The position numbers and the translations under genes are program-made. From assembly GCA_942492125.1 (NCBI GenBank), contig CALODM010000009.1, positions 62,001 through 126,000 on the forward strand: a DNA stretch of 64,000 nucleotides, in the 5' to 3' direction. Numbering within the stretch: the first letter of the stretch is position 1; every line of letters begins with the position of its first letter. A model generated the notes under the pieces. It searched no databases, was not told where the DNA came from, and saw nothing but the letters and a program-made list of their open reading frames with translations. The stretch is from BCD1 sp942492125. Its GTDB lineage: Bacteria; Bacteroidota; Bacteroidia; Chitinophagales; Saprospiraceae. Shown here in pieces: positions 10,089 to 19,194 of the stretch.

Positions 10089-10096
10089 CAAAAGTA
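10089..10096 (-). promoter_or_regulatory. Candidate -7 promoter element for the mutS-like gene
   Basis: On the minus strand this reads TACTTTTG, an exact match to the Bacteroidota TAnnTTTG -7 element. A TTTTTTG run lies upstream at 10111-10117, but the spacing (about 14 nt) is shorter than usual. Confidence 0.35.
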
Positions 10097-10111
10097 TTGC
10101 TAATTTTAAAC

Positions 10112-10170
10112 AAAAAAGCCACGGACACACGATAAATTGCAAAAACTATTCGTGTGTTCGTGGCTTTTTT
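10112..10170 (-). terminator. Bidirectional rho-independent terminator after the TonB receptor gene
   Basis: GCCACGGACACACGA (10118-10132) pairs with TCGTGTGTTCGTGGC (10150-10164) with a single G-U wobble. It is flanked by A6 (10112-10117) and T6 (10165-10170), so it can terminate in both directions. On the minus strand it closes the TonB-receptor transcript. Confidence 0.85.
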
Positions 10171-10196
10171 CTTCTCAAGCCTTGGGCCTTCAACCC

Positions 10197-12698
10197 CTAT
10201 AGGTTATCATTCCCGGATCCGCCCTGCTTCAGGTCATCATTACTGATCTTACTTCTGACACGCTTCTGCTTGAAGTCCAGCTTACCAAAACTATAGCTGA
10301 AGCTGAGTCCGATATTACGGAATGGAATGGCAAAATTACTCCTCTGGTAAAAGCCTTCACCACTCAGTTCTGACGGGAACTCCTTGAGTCGTTTAAACGG
10401 TTCGACAATGCGGATGCCCAAACTGGCTCTTTTATTCCAGAATTCTTTTTTAGCCCCCATACTGAACAGACTGAATGGCGTGGAGAATCCCTGGATTGTC
10501 CGACGTTGTGGGCGGAAGAATCCAAAAGCTTCTACTTTAAAACCTTTCTTCAGAGACAATGTAGCATTCAGGTTACCATCCATAATGATCGCCTGCTGAC
10601 TTAATTCAACACCGTTCACAATGCCCTGTGCATCATAAGTGGCTACATTAATACCCCCACGGATGGCGAGGATTTTCCTGATATTGAAGGAAGTGAAGAA
10701 ATTCAATCCGACAGAATTATTGGTTCCTATATTTTTAAAGGTAGTTTCAGAAATCCCTTCGTCATTGATCTGCAAAAAGCTTTCGATGATATCGGTGGTA
10801 CGACGGTAGTAAAGGGAACCATTGAGTACAACGCCTTTAACAAGGGTGTTATAGCCTAATTCAACCTGATTGGTGATTTCCGGCGACAACTGCGGATTAC
10901 CGTAAGAAATGTTACGGTTATCTGCCTGGTCCACATATGGATTTACGTTTCTCAAACCCGGACGCTGAATACGTTGTACCAGGCTCAACTTCAACATGCT
11001 GAAGTTTTTCAACTTCCGGCTAAAGAAGATGCTGGGCAAAAAATTATCATAACTTTCGTTAAAGGGCTCTGATTCTCCTGACTCAACAAATCCATTGATA
11101 CCCGTATGCTCATATCGGGCACCAGCCACCATACTGTATTTTTCTCCTAATTTAACATTAAACGACATATATCCGGCATAAACATCCTGTTCGTATTCGA
11201 ATACATCGGAACGAACAAAGTCCGTTTCAAATATCTCTTCAGCATAATTGAAGGTCTCAAAATCGTAGGTACTGGTAATCAGGCGAACAACACCTTTCGC
11301 ACCGGTTTCCATTTTTATATTTGAATTAAATGGATGCACATAATCCATCTGAACGGTAGTTTCCAGGTTCAGACTTCGGTTATCCTGGTTCTCCTTAAAA
11401 ATAAGAGATTCATCATTCCCGAGATCATCCTGCTGTTCCACTTCATTAGCTACATTACCGTTTGATCCGCTTATCTGGAAGGCAAAAGTCAATTCCTGTT
11501 CCGGTTTTTTGAAAGTACGTCTGTAATCCGTCGTCCAGTCAAATCCGCTTCGGGAAGATCTACTCTTGTTAAATCTGGTATATTCCTGATAAACGTCATT
11601 AAAAGGGTCATCAAAAACAACATCTGTGGAACCATCTCTGCCCCCGCCAAAAGTTCTGAAAGAAACAGAAGTCGACAAGGTATTAAATGCATTGAAGTCA
11701 TAAAAGGCACTCAATGATCCGTTGGGGCCAAAGAACAAACTTTCCGTAGTTCCCTGCTGGTCCAATATTCTGGATTCTCCATCAATAATGTCCTCCCGGT
11801 AGAAGGTCGTAATCGCTTCTCGTGGCCAGGAATACCAGGAGCCGATGTTGGCATTCATCCCGAAACGGCCTTTCGCTGCCGAGAGGTTGACTGTTCCCCT
11901 GTTTTGCCGGGTACCTACTGTTCCATTAATGGATCCGGTAAAACCCTGTACATTTTTCTTTTTGGTAATGATATTGATGATCCCGCCGGAACCTTCCCCG
12001 TCGTATTTGGCGGAAGGCTGGGTGATTACCTCGACGGTTTTGATCTGATCAGCGGGTAAAGTCTTGAGGGCATCTGCCAGGTTTTCAGAAAAGAAATTGG
12101 AAGGTTTGCCATTGATCAACACCTGGATATTGGAGGAACCTCTCAACTGGACATTACCATCAAAATCTACAGACAATAGTGGGACCTTTCGCAGTACATC
12201 GGCGGCATCACCCCCTGTAGTGGTAACGTCCTTATCTGCGTTGAAGACCATCTTATCGATCTTATTCTCAATCAACGCAGCTTCAGCAGATACCACAACC
12301 TCATCAAGCATAAGCCCGGAAGAGGCAATGTAAATATCGTCTAATTTAACATCGGGTTTTTCTAAAGTCAGACTGACATCCTCGATGGTCTTCGGGTTGT
12401 AACCCAAAAAAGAAACATACAGTTTATAATCCCCTGAAGGTACATCCTGGAATTTAAACTGTCCTTTATCGTCTGTAATGCCTCCGTCGGTCTCCTGGCC
12501 GGTTTTGGCGTTGATCAAAACTACCGTAGCGAATTCAATAGCTTCCCTGGAAATGGTATCTGCTATGGCTCCGGTAATCTTACCTTTTATGGTTGGTCCT
12601 TTTTTGAAATTGCCTGCCCCTCCGGGGCCACCGGGCCATTGAGCAAAAGAGGTAAGGCTAAAAAGGGTTAATAGTAGCAATAGGCTTAGCTGCTTCAT
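10197..12698 (-). CDS. TonB-dependent outer-membrane receptor (outer membrane beta-barrel family)
   Basis: An 833-residue receptor: signal peptide (1-19, ending SFAQ), a Gly/Pro-rich stretch, a carboxypeptidase-regulatory-like domain (about 35-125: GKITGAIADT, DDKGQFKFQDVPSGDY, LGY), a plug (about 135-250: LDEVVVSA, DVLRKVPLLSVD, VQLRGSSNIQVLINGKP, SGGIINIITKK) and a large C-terminal barrel. There is no SusD partner, so it belongs to the stand-alone group with a terminal outer-membrane barrel domain rather than the SusC type. The substrate is unknown. It is monocistronic with a strong terminator at 10112-10170, and is divergent from the bat operon across 365 bp. Confidence 0.88.
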   Translation of the reverse strand: MKQLSLLLLLTLFSLTSFAQWPGGPGGAGNFKKGPTIKGKITGAIADTISREAIEFATVVLINAKTGQETDGGITDDKGQFKFQDVPSGDYKLYVSFLGYNPKTIEDVSLTLEKPDVKLDDIYIASSGLMLDEVVVSAEAALIENKIDKMVFNADKDVTTTGGDAADVLRKVPLLSVDFDGNVQLRGSSNIQVLINGKPSNFFSENLADALKTLPADQIKTVEVITQPSAKYDGEGSGGIINIITKKKNVQGFTGSINGTVGTRQNRGTVNLSAAKGRFGMNANIGSWYSWPREAITTFYREDIIDGESRILDQQGTTESLFFGPNGSLSAFYDFNAFNTLSTSVSFRTFGGGRDGSTDVVFDDPFNDVYQEYTRFNKSRSSRSGFDWTTDYRRTFKKPEQELTFAFQISGSNGNVANEVEQQDDLGNDESLIFKENQDNRSLNLETTVQMDYVHPFNSNIKMETGAKGVVRLITSTYDFETFNYAEEIFETDFVRSDVFEYEQDVYAGYMSFNVKLGEKYSMVAGARYEHTGINGFVESGESEPFNESYDNFLPSIFFSRKLKNFSMLKLSLVQRIQRPGLRNVNPYVDQADNRNISYGNPQLSPEITNQVELGYNTLVKGVVLNGSLYYRRTTDIIESFLQINDEGISETTFKNIGTNNSVGLNFFTSFNIRKILAIRGGINVATYDAQGIVNGVELSQQAIIMDGNLNATLSLKKGFKVEAFGFFRPQRRTIQGFSTPFSLFSMGAKKEFWNKRASLGIRIVEPFKRLKEFPSELSGEGFYQRSNFAIPFRNIGLSFSYSFGKLDFKQKRVRSKISNDDLKQGGSGNDNL

Positions 12699-12762
12699 GG
12701 TAAATTTCAGTTTTATCAGATGATTTCGTTAAAAAATTACAGTTCTATTTCCATAAAAATCA

Positions 12763-12770
12763 CAAATGTA
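12763..12770 (-). promoter_or_regulatory. Candidate -7 element for the TonB receptor gene
   Basis: On the minus strand this reads TACATTTG, matching TAnnTTTG, and would give a leader of about 60 nt. I see no convincing -33 TTG at the expected distance. Confidence 0.35.
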
Positions 12771-12882
12771 GGTGCTTATTTTTATTTTTTACCTGAAAAA
12801 AATATGTGTCTGTCCACTCAATCAATTGACGCTTCAATTTTCGCGGAACGATACCCGTTTTTTTCAATACTTGTAGTAGATC

Positions 12883-12899
12883 AAGTTGATTTTCAACTT
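12883..12899. other. Palindrome in the TonB receptor / bat operon divergent region
   Basis: AAGTTGA-TTT-TCAACTT is a perfect 7-bp palindrome with a 3-nt centre, placed between the two divergent promoters. It could be an operator. The rest of the 365-bp gap (12699-13063) is AT-rich and holds no gene. Confidence 0.35.
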
Positions 12900-12999
12900 T
12901 TTACCGCCTCTAAATCGGGTGCAACAATTTTTAAAAACGTTAAATACTGTTAAATAGTTTTAGTCTTTGTCAATCTGAGGCTATTGATACCCGTTTCTA

Positions 13000-13031
13000 T
13001 TGTGTTAAATTCAAAAAAATTAACAACTTTG
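13000..13031 (+). promoter_or_regulatory. Candidate promoter of the bat operon
   Basis: TTG at 13000-13002 is followed after 21 nt by CAACTTTG (13024-13031), one mismatch from TAnnTTTG, in the spacing known for Bacteroidota sigma-A promoters. The start codon is 32 nt further on. Confidence 0.45.
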
Positions 13032-13063
13032 CGTGTTTTCAAAAAATCATTAAACTCAAAAGG

Positions 13064-14056
13064 ATGCACGTTGATATTGAAGCGCTCAACCAACAGATCT
13101 ACGCCGACAGTGAGATTGTTGAAAAGATAAACAACGAAACCAGCAAGGTGATCGTTGGGCAGGGGAACATGATCGAAAGACTTATGCTTGGTTTGTTGAC
13201 CAAGGGACATGTTTTGCTGGAAGGCCTTCCCGGTCTGGCCAAAACCCTGGCCATCAAAACGCTTTCCAATGCTATTGATGCCAGGTACAGCAGAATTCAA
13301 TTCACCCCGGACCTGCTGCCCGCAGACATTATCGGTACCATGATCTACAACCCGGGCAAGAATGATTTCTCGGTGAGGAAGGGACCTGTTTTCGCCAATT
13401 TTGTCCTGGCCGATGAGATCAACCGTGCCCCGGCTAAGGTGCAAAGTGCCTTGCTGGAAGCTATGCAGGAAAGGCAGGTCACTATTGGGACAGACACCTT
13501 CAAGCTGGAAGAACCCTTTCTCGTACTGGCCACACAAAACCCCATTGAGCAGGAAGGTACCTACCCTTTGCCTGAAGCCCAGGTAGACCGTTTTATGCTG
13601 AAAGTAAAAGTGGGTTACCCCAACCAGGATGAGGAAAGAGAAATCGTTCGCAGGAACCTCGCTTTGGATGGATTTGGAAAAGTAAATCCGGTGGTCAAAC
13701 CCGCTGAGATCATCAAAGCCCGCGAATCTGTGCGCAAGATCTACATGGACGAAAAGATCGAACAATATATCCTGGACATCGTATTTGCTACCAGAAATCC
13801 GGGTGAGTACGGACTGAAACACCTCGAGCTGTTGATCAATTACGGTGGATCACCACGAGCCAGCATCAACCTTGCCCTGGCTTCCAAAGCTTATGCCTTC
13901 CTGAAAAGAAGGGGATATGTTATTCCGGAAGATGTAAGAAATGTTTGCCATGATGTAATGCGCCACCGTATTGGTCTTACTTATGAAGCGGAAGCCGAAA
14001 ATATCACCCAGGAAGACATCATCAATAAGATCCTGGATACGGTTGAAGTACCCTAG
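13064..14056 (+). CDS. MoxR-family AAA+ ATPase, first gene of the bat operon
   Basis: A 330-residue cytoplasmic AAA+ protein: Walker A GLPGLAKT (54-61), Walker B VLADEINRAP (about 121-130), sensor 1 ATQNP, arginine-finger region PLPEAQVDRF and a C-terminal lid domain. The length is normal for MoxR. These ATPases are thought to act as chaperones that assemble or activate the VWA proteins encoded beside them; here the DUF58, BatA and BatB products follow. The gene begins at an ATG preceded by AAAGG, about 30 nt after a promoter-like element. A long reading frame on the opposite strand across this gene is only a shadow. Confidence 0.93.
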   Translation: MHVDIEALNQQIYADSEIVEKINNETSKVIVGQGNMIERLMLGLLTKGHVLLEGLPGLAKTLAIKTLSNAIDARYSRIQFTPDLLPADIIGTMIYNPGKNDFSVRKGPVFANFVLADEINRAPAKVQSALLEAMQERQVTIGTDTFKLEEPFLVLATQNPIEQEGTYPLPEAQVDRFMLKVKVGYPNQDEEREIVRRNLALDGFGKVNPVVKPAEIIKARESVRKIYMDEKIEQYILDIVFATRNPGEYGLKHLELLINYGGSPRASINLALASKAYAFLKRRGYVIPEDVRNVCHDVMRHRIGLTYEAEAENITQEDIINKILDTVEVP

Positions 14057-14212
14057 GGAACGTAGTAGTCAAGATCCCGGCACCAGCTGCACGAGGGTTT
14101 GTCCTCGGCAAACTTGCCGGGAAGCTCCCGTTGGCAGATTTTGCCTTTGGGATGCTCTGGAGCAAAAAAGGCGATACCTTGTCGGAGAAATTAAGAAAAT
14201 CTATTTAAAGCA
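14057..14212 (+). other. 156-bp palindrome-rich gap between moxR-type and DUF58 genes
   Basis: No gene was found. The spacer is unusually GC-rich for the region and contains short inverted repeats, including CGGCA/TGCCG around 14113-14126 and GCTCC/GGAGC around 14137-14164. In most bat operons this junction is only a few bases, so a dispersed repeat insertion or a structured spacer is plausible. Confidence 0.35.
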
Positions 14213-15217
14213 TTGAATACCGGTTTGATTGTCATATTCGTAGTTCTTGGAACGCTTCTGCTTGCCGCAGGCGGGTTCTTCCTGTATCAACGGCGCAGGA
14301 AGGTCGAGGATGCCATACTCAATAATTCGGAAACCGGGGAAGGGGAAGACCCTACCGTTGAACTCCTGAAAAAGGTTCGCAAGATCGAAATCAAGACCAA
14401 GGGAATCAGCCGTCACATCTTTTCGGGAGAATACCACAGTGCTTTCAAGGGGCGCGGAATGTCCTTCAGTGAGGTGAGAAGCTATCAGTACGGTGATGAT
14501 GTCCGAAATATTGACTGGAACGTCACTGCCCGTACAGGGGATCCCTATGTAAAAATATTTGAGGAAGAAAGGGAATTGACGGTCATGCTGCTGATTGATA
14601 TGAGCCGGTCGGCATTTTTCGGCACCAGGAATCAGTTCAAAAATGAGATCCTGACAGAGATTTGCGCCATTCTCGCATTCTCAGCCATCAACAATAATGA
14701 TAAAGTCGGGGTGATATTTTTCTCCAATAAGATCGAAAAGTTTATTCCGCCTAAAAAGGGGAAAAGCCATATCCTCAGAATTATACGCGAACTGATCGGC
14801 TTTAAACCGGAAGGTCAGGGTACTGATATCGGGATGACGCTGGAGTATTTCAACAATGTTGTCAAAAAACGAAGTATCTGTTTTTTGCTGTCAGATTTCT
14901 TTGCCACAAATTATGAACAGGCACTTCGCATTGCTGCCCGGAGGCACGACATCATCGGCATTCAGCTAATTGACCCCCGGGAGGAAGAACTGCCCAATGT
15001 AGGGCTCCTGCGGGTGGAAGATGCTGAAACGGGCAGTGTGAAATGGCTGGATACCGCTTCCGGAACCGTAAGGGAAGCTTACCTGGAACAGTATAAAGCC
15101 TACAGGGATTATTGCAAAGAAGCATTCAAAAAAACCAGCGCTGATTTTGTGACCATCAAGTCGGATGATGATTATGTCAATGAGCTTTTGAAATTTTTCC
15201 AAAGACGCACCAAATAG
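14213..15217 (+). CDS. DUF58 (VWA-like) protein with an N-terminal membrane helix
   Basis: The C-terminal 290 residues are a standard DUF58 protein: GRGMSFSEVRSYQYGDDVRNIDWN is split between the family's F-x-E-x-R-x-Y and D-x-R-x-I-D-W motifs, and a VWA-like strand VMLLIDMSRSAFFG follows. Ahead of it is a single membrane helix (about residues 4-24, ending FFLYQRRRK). Most DUF58 proteins of bat operons lack this helix. The only possible start after the in-frame TAA at 14192 is the TTG at 14213; no ATG precedes the conserved region. DUF58 proteins partner with MoxR ATPases, encoded upstream. The next gene starts 5 bp after the stop codon. Confidence 0.87.
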   Translation: MNTGLIVIFVVLGTLLLAAGGFFLYQRRRKVEDAILNNSETGEGEDPTVELLKKVRKIEIKTKGISRHIFSGEYHSAFKGRGMSFSEVRSYQYGDDVRNIDWNVTARTGDPYVKIFEEERELTVMLLIDMSRSAFFGTRNQFKNEILTEICAILAFSAINNNDKVGVIFFSNKIEKFIPPKKGKSHILRIIRELIGFKPEGQGTDIGMTLEYFNNVVKKRSICFLLSDFFATNYEQALRIAARRHDIIGIQLIDPREEELPNVGLLRVEDAETGSVKWLDTASGTVREAYLEQYKAYRDYCKEAFKKTSADFVTIKSDDDYVNELLKFFQRRTK

Positions 15218-15222
15218 CACGG

Positions 15223-16197
15223 ATGAAAAGAATATTGTTCATATTATCCTTCGTTTTAGGAGTCGTTGGATTGACCGCCCAGGTAAGTGTCAGTGCCGCC
15301 CTCGACTCCACCTCCATGATGATCGGAGACCAGCTGGATATTACCCTTACGCTTAGCTGCGACCCGGCCGTTAAACTCGGAGATCCTGACATCTCTGCCC
15401 TGGATACCCTTAAAGCGCTCGAGATTATCAATATCGGTAATCTGAACGAAATGCGTAAGTCCAAAACCAGTATTATTTATCAGCAAAAGATCACCCTGAC
15501 TTCTTTCACGGAAGGCACCTATAATATTCCTCAAATCGGTATTCCTTTTGAAAAAGGAGGCAAGGCGGGTAATGTCTATTCTCCAACATTGATGCTCGAG
15601 GTCAACACTTTCGATGTTTCAGAGGCTACCGAACTGCAACCCATTAAAAACATCATTGAAGAACCTGTAACCTTTTGGGATTTTCTCCCCTTTCTCATCA
15701 TTGGTCTGGCAATTGTACTCATCGCACTCACGATCTGGTTGTTGATCCGCAGGAATCAACGCAGGGAAACGCTGGCAGAATTCGAAAAGAAAAAATTACC
15801 GCCACACGTCATTGCTTTAAAGAAACTGGAGCAATTACACCAGGAGGAGTTGTGGCAAAAGGGAGAGATCAAATCATTCCAAAGCCAGTTGACCTTCATT
15901 CTCCGGGAATACCTCGAAGAGCGATTTCATATTCGGGCCCTGGAATCCACTTCAGACGAAATAATCGATGACCTGCAAAAAACGGATCTGGATGCTGAAC
16001 GAACCAACAATCTGAAAGACATTTTTCAAACGGCAGATTTGGTAAAGTTTGCCAAGTCAGAACCTCCGGTTGAGGTGCACGATAAGGCTTTCCGGAATAT
16101 CGTAACCTTCGTCAAGGAAACCATTCCGGTAGCACCTCAGGAAGGCGATACGGAAAATAATACCTCAACAGCAACAGGAAATACGAGCAATGATTGA
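15223..16197 (+). CDS. Bat-operon membrane protein with periplasmic BatD-like N-terminus
   Basis: A 324-residue protein: signal peptide (1-19, ending GLTAQ), a beta-rich periplasmic domain (about 20-145), one transmembrane helix (about 152-176, LPFLIIGLAIVLIALTIWLL), then a Lys/Glu-rich cytoplasmic domain (about 180-300) with the segment ELWQKGEIKSFQSQLTFILR followed by EYLEERF. The cytoplasmic part resembles the tail of BatD and DUF4381-type proteins. It lies between the DUF58 and BatA genes and its last 8 bp overlap the batA start, so the products are probably translationally coupled and act in one membrane complex. No catalytic motif is seen. Confidence 0.7.
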   Translation: MKRILFILSFVLGVVGLTAQVSVSAALDSTSMMIGDQLDITLTLSCDPAVKLGDPDISALDTLKALEIINIGNLNEMRKSKTSIIYQQKITLTSFTEGTYNIPQIGIPFEKGGKAGNVYSPTLMLEVNTFDVSEATELQPIKNIIEEPVTFWDFLPFLIIGLAIVLIALTIWLLIRRNQRRETLAEFEKKKLPPHVIALKKLEQLHQEELWQKGEIKSFQSQLTFILREYLEERFHIRALESTSDEIIDDLQKTDLDAERTNNLKDIFQTADLVKFAKSEPPVEVHDKAFRNIVTFVKETIPVAPQEGDTENNTSTATGNTSND

Positions 16198-17194
16198 TTT
16201 TTTAAGAAATATGACCTTTGTACATCCGTACTTTTTAGTCCTGCTACTGCTGGTTCCCTTGCTGGCATTTTGGTACGTTCGCAAAAGGCCGGCCCGCTAC
16301 CCGAGCATGCGTATGCCGGCTATGGAAGAATTTTCCGCCAGTTCCCTCCGGGGAAAGTTGCAGGTCAGCTTACCGATCCTCAGGGCTTTGGCTTTTACCG
16401 CACTCGTGATCGCCCTGGCCAGACCGCAAAAAAGTCTTACCCAGGAAGAAGTAAAAGCGGAAGGTATTGATATCATGATGGCCATTGACTTGTCGAGCAG
16501 TATGCTCGCCCAGGATTTTGAACCCAACCGACTGGAAGCCAGCAAGCTTGTCGCTAAAGATTTTATTGACAAAAGGCCCTTTGACCGGATCGGTTTGGTG
16601 GTTTTCGCCGGGGAGGCCTTTACCCAGTGCCCCCTGACAACGGATCACAGTGTGGTTCAGCAATTTCTCGCCGGACTTGAGTGCGGCATCCTGGATGACG
16701 GTACGGCCATCGGCATGGGATTGGCAACGGCTGTCAACAGAATTAAAGACAGTGCTGTCAAAAGTAAAGTGGTTATCTTGTTGACAGACGGTGTGAACAA
16801 TACGGGGTATGTAGCTCCATTGCAGGCTGCGAAAATCGCCCAGGAGTTCGGCGTTAAAGTTTATACCATCGGCGTCGGATCAACAGGACAAACGATGGCA
16901 CCAAGTGCGCGCCGAAGGGACGGACAATACGTTTTCAATATGATCAGGGTGGAGATTGACGAGGCACTGCTGAGGCAAATTGCCAGCATGACCGGTGGAC
17001 AGTATTACCGGGCTACGGACGAGGAAAGCCTGGTTAGTATTTACAACACCATTGACGATCTTGAAAAAACAGAAATCGAAGTAACGGTAATCAAAAGATA
17101 TAGCGAGGAATTTTACCGGTTTGTCATTCTCGGATTAATCTTCCTGGCACTGGAAGTGTTCTTGAGGTATACGCTTTTGAGAACCATACCGTAA
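16190..17194 (+). CDS. batA: BatA, VWA-domain membrane protein
   Basis: A 334-residue protein with N-terminal helices (about 11-30 and 62-78), a VWA domain (about 93-280) carrying a complete MIDAS start D100-L-S102-S-S104 and the later LLTDGVNNTG segment, and a C-terminal helix (about 308-330). BatA and BatB are membrane VWA proteins of the Bat aerotolerance system, with metal-binding domains facing the periplasm. It overlaps the preceding gene by 8 bp and precedes batB by 70 bp. Confidence 0.9.
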   Translation: MIDFLRNMTFVHPYFLVLLLLVPLLAFWYVRKRPARYPSMRMPAMEEFSASSLRGKLQVSLPILRALAFTALVIALARPQKSLTQEEVKAEGIDIMMAIDLSSSMLAQDFEPNRLEASKLVAKDFIDKRPFDRIGLVVFAGEAFTQCPLTTDHSVVQQFLAGLECGILDDGTAIGMGLATAVNRIKDSAVKSKVVILLTDGVNNTGYVAPLQAAKIAQEFGVKVYTIGVGSTGQTMAPSARRRDGQYVFNMIRVEIDEALLRQIASMTGGQYYRATDEESLVSIYNTIDDLEKTEIEVTVIKRYSEEFYRFVILGLIFLALEVFLRYTLLRTIP

Positions 17195-17264
17195 AGGAGT
17201 CCTTAATTCAGGAGCTAAATGTGATGTTGGCCCCTGAATTACTGAAAAAGAAAGCAAAAAACAG

Positions 17265-18293
17265 ATGTTTCGATTCGAACACAGTACTTATTTATTTTTC
17301 CTGGGGCTGATCCCGTTGCTGGCGGTATTCTTTATCATCGCCCAGCGCTACCGGAAAAAAGCTATTCAAAGGTTTGGAGACACCCCTTTGATGGAACGGC
17401 TCATGCCTGAAATGTCGAGGTATAAGCACGAATTGAAATTTTTACTGCTTTCCCTTTGCATTGGCGCACTGGTCGTTGCCTGGGCAAATCCCCAGTGGGG
17501 TACCAAAAAAGAGAAGATCAACCGTAAAGGCATAGATCTTTTCATTGCCATGGACATATCCGAAAGCATGCTGGCAGAAGATGTTACGCCAAGTCGTTTG
17601 CTGCGGGCCCGGAAATTTGCCCAGGACCTCATCGAAAAAGTCAAAGGGGATAATGTCGGGGCGATCTTCTTTGCCTGTAATGCTTATTTGCAGGTACCGC
17701 TCACTGCGGATTATGCTTTTGCAGAAATGTTTATCGCAACTGCTGATCCCGGCATGGCTCCCTCACAGGGAACCGCCATCGGTGAAGCCATTGATGTTGC
17801 TGCCCGGGCATTTAGCGAAGACAATAAAAACCATAAAGCGCTCATTATTATTTCTGACGGTGAAAACCACGATGGTGATGCTATGGCAAGTGCCAAAGCT
17901 GCCCATAATGATGGATTGCTGATATTTACGGTTGGCGTAGGATCCAATGAAGGGGCCTTTATTCCTATTCAGGTACAGGGGCGGGCAGATTTCAAAAGGG
18001 ATGAAACAGGTTCGCCGGTCAGGTCGTCGATGAATGAAGAAATGTTGAAAAACGTGGCCAATTCAGGTGGGGGAGTTTATTTCAACCTCGCTGCCGGATC
18101 TGAAAAAGTGGCCGAAGCACTGCAGGCCCATATTGACACCATTGAAAAACAAGAGTTTGAACAGCGGGTATTTAACGAATACGAAAGTTATTTCCAGTGG
18201 TTTGTCGGACTGGCAATCCTCTTTTTGCTGGTAGAATTCCTGCTGTCTTACCGTAAGAATAAATACATGGCCTCCAAGGACTTTTTCGGTTAA
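17265..18293 (+). CDS. batB: BatB, VWA-domain membrane protein
   Basis: A 342-residue paralog of BatA: two N-terminal helices (about 9-26 and 57-74), a VWA domain (about 88-290) with MIDAS D97-I-S99-E-S101 and the ISDGENHDGD segment, and a C-terminal helix (about 315-333). Order after batA and before the TPR gene batC is the classic bat arrangement. The 70-bp spacer upstream holds no obvious promoter. Confidence 0.9.
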   Translation: MFRFEHSTYLFFLGLIPLLAVFFIIAQRYRKKAIQRFGDTPLMERLMPEMSRYKHELKFLLLSLCIGALVVAWANPQWGTKKEKINRKGIDLFIAMDISESMLAEDVTPSRLLRARKFAQDLIEKVKGDNVGAIFFACNAYLQVPLTADYAFAEMFIATADPGMAPSQGTAIGEAIDVAARAFSEDNKNHKALIIISDGENHDGDAMASAKAAHNDGLLIFTVGVGSNEGAFIPIQVQGRADFKRDETGSPVRSSMNEEMLKNVANSGGGVYFNLAAGSEKVAEALQAHIDTIEKQEFEQRVFNEYESYFQWFVGLAILFLLVEFLLSYRKNKYMASKDFFG

Positions 18294-18313
18294 TATTTTG
18301 AAAAAAATTCTGT

Positions 18314-19054
18314 ATGAAAACGTTGAAATTCCTGCTCCTTTTGATGATCCTTCCCGCTTTTGCGCAGGCACAACCGGGGCATATATTGCTTCGGGAAGGT
18401 AATAAAAATTATAAATCGGAGGATTATACCGCGGCAGAAGAACAATACCGGAAATCGCTGGAAAAAGAAAAAACCAGTCGCGGGAATTATAACCTTGGCA
18501 ACGCTATCTACCAGCAGGAACGCTTTGAGGATGCCATCAAATATTATGAAAACGCCCTCAATCAGGCTGATAATAATGGAACCAGGGCCAACGCCTGGCA
18601 CAATCTCGGCAATGCTTATTTTCAGACAGAAGAATACGATAAAAGTATCGATGCCTACAAAAACGCATTGAGAATGAACCCCGAAGACCTGGAAACCAAA
18701 CTCAATCTGGCCAAAGCTCAAATGATCCAAAGGCAACAACAACAGCAGCAGCAGCAACAAGACCAGGAAAACCAGGAACAGGAAAACCAGGAACAGAACG
18801 AGGAGCAACAACAGCAAGAACAAAACGAAGAGCAAAACCAGGATCAAGAACAACAACAGCAAGAAGAACAAAATGAAGAAAATCAGGAGCCCCAGAATCA
18901 ACAAAACCAGCAAAACCCTGAAGAACAACAAAAAGACCTGAATAAGGAAGAAGCCAAAAGGCTCCTGGAAGTCATGGACGACGAGGAACAGAAGGTATTG
19001 GAGAAACTCCGGAAATCACAATCCAAAGCTTGCAATTCGAAAAAAGATTGGTGA
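18314..19054 (+). CDS. batC: BatC, TPR protein with a long Gln/Glu-rich tail
   Basis: A 246-residue protein: signal peptide (1-20, ending AQAQ), tandem TPR units (about 25-135, including YNLGNAIYQQERFEDAIKYY and NLGNAYFQTEEYDKSIDAY), then about 70 residues almost entirely Gln, Glu and Asn (about 138-210). A short conserved end follows (KEEAKRLLEVMDDEE ... KKDW), typical of BatC. The low-complexity segment (about 18731-18930) creates a Leu-rich shadow frame on the other strand. TPRs imply protein-protein contacts in the Bat complex. It is coupled to batB (20-bp gap). Confidence 0.87.
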   Translation: MKTLKFLLLLMILPAFAQAQPGHILLREGNKNYKSEDYTAAEEQYRKSLEKEKTSRGNYNLGNAIYQQERFEDAIKYYENALNQADNNGTRANAWHNLGNAYFQTEEYDKSIDAYKNALRMNPEDLETKLNLAKAQMIQRQQQQQQQQQDQENQEQENQEQNEEQQQQEQNEEQNQDQEQQQQEEQNEENQEPQNQQNQQNPEEQQKDLNKEEAKRLLEVMDDEEQKVLEKLRKSQSKACNSKKDW

Positions 19055-19078
19055 ATTTTGTGAGGCTAACCTTGAAAA

Positions 19079-19100
19079 AGGAGTCGCGCGACTGACTCCT
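19079..19100 (+). other. Hairpin between batC and the BatD-like gene
   Basis: AGGAGTC (19079-19085) pairs with GACTCCT (19094-19100) around a GC-rich centre. There is no U-tract, so an mRNA processing or attenuation structure within the operon is more likely than a terminator. Confidence 0.35.
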
Positions 19101-19194
19101 CGACCCGACAGGCAGTTACACAAGTTTTGTGTTTAAAAAATGTAATACGAATGAGAAAATGAATATGGATTTTAAAAACTTAAACTTTAAAGAG

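Noticed and set aside
12950..13822. A 290-codon minus-strand open frame across the moxR-type gene
   Set aside because: It is antisense to a complete MoxR ATPase with intact Walker motifs; the product has no protein-like domain pattern.
18290..18931. A Leu/Phe-rich 213-codon minus-strand frame that looks like a membrane protein
   Set aside because: It is the complement of the Gln/Glu-rich batC tail; low-complexity CAA/CAG codons read as Leu in reverse.
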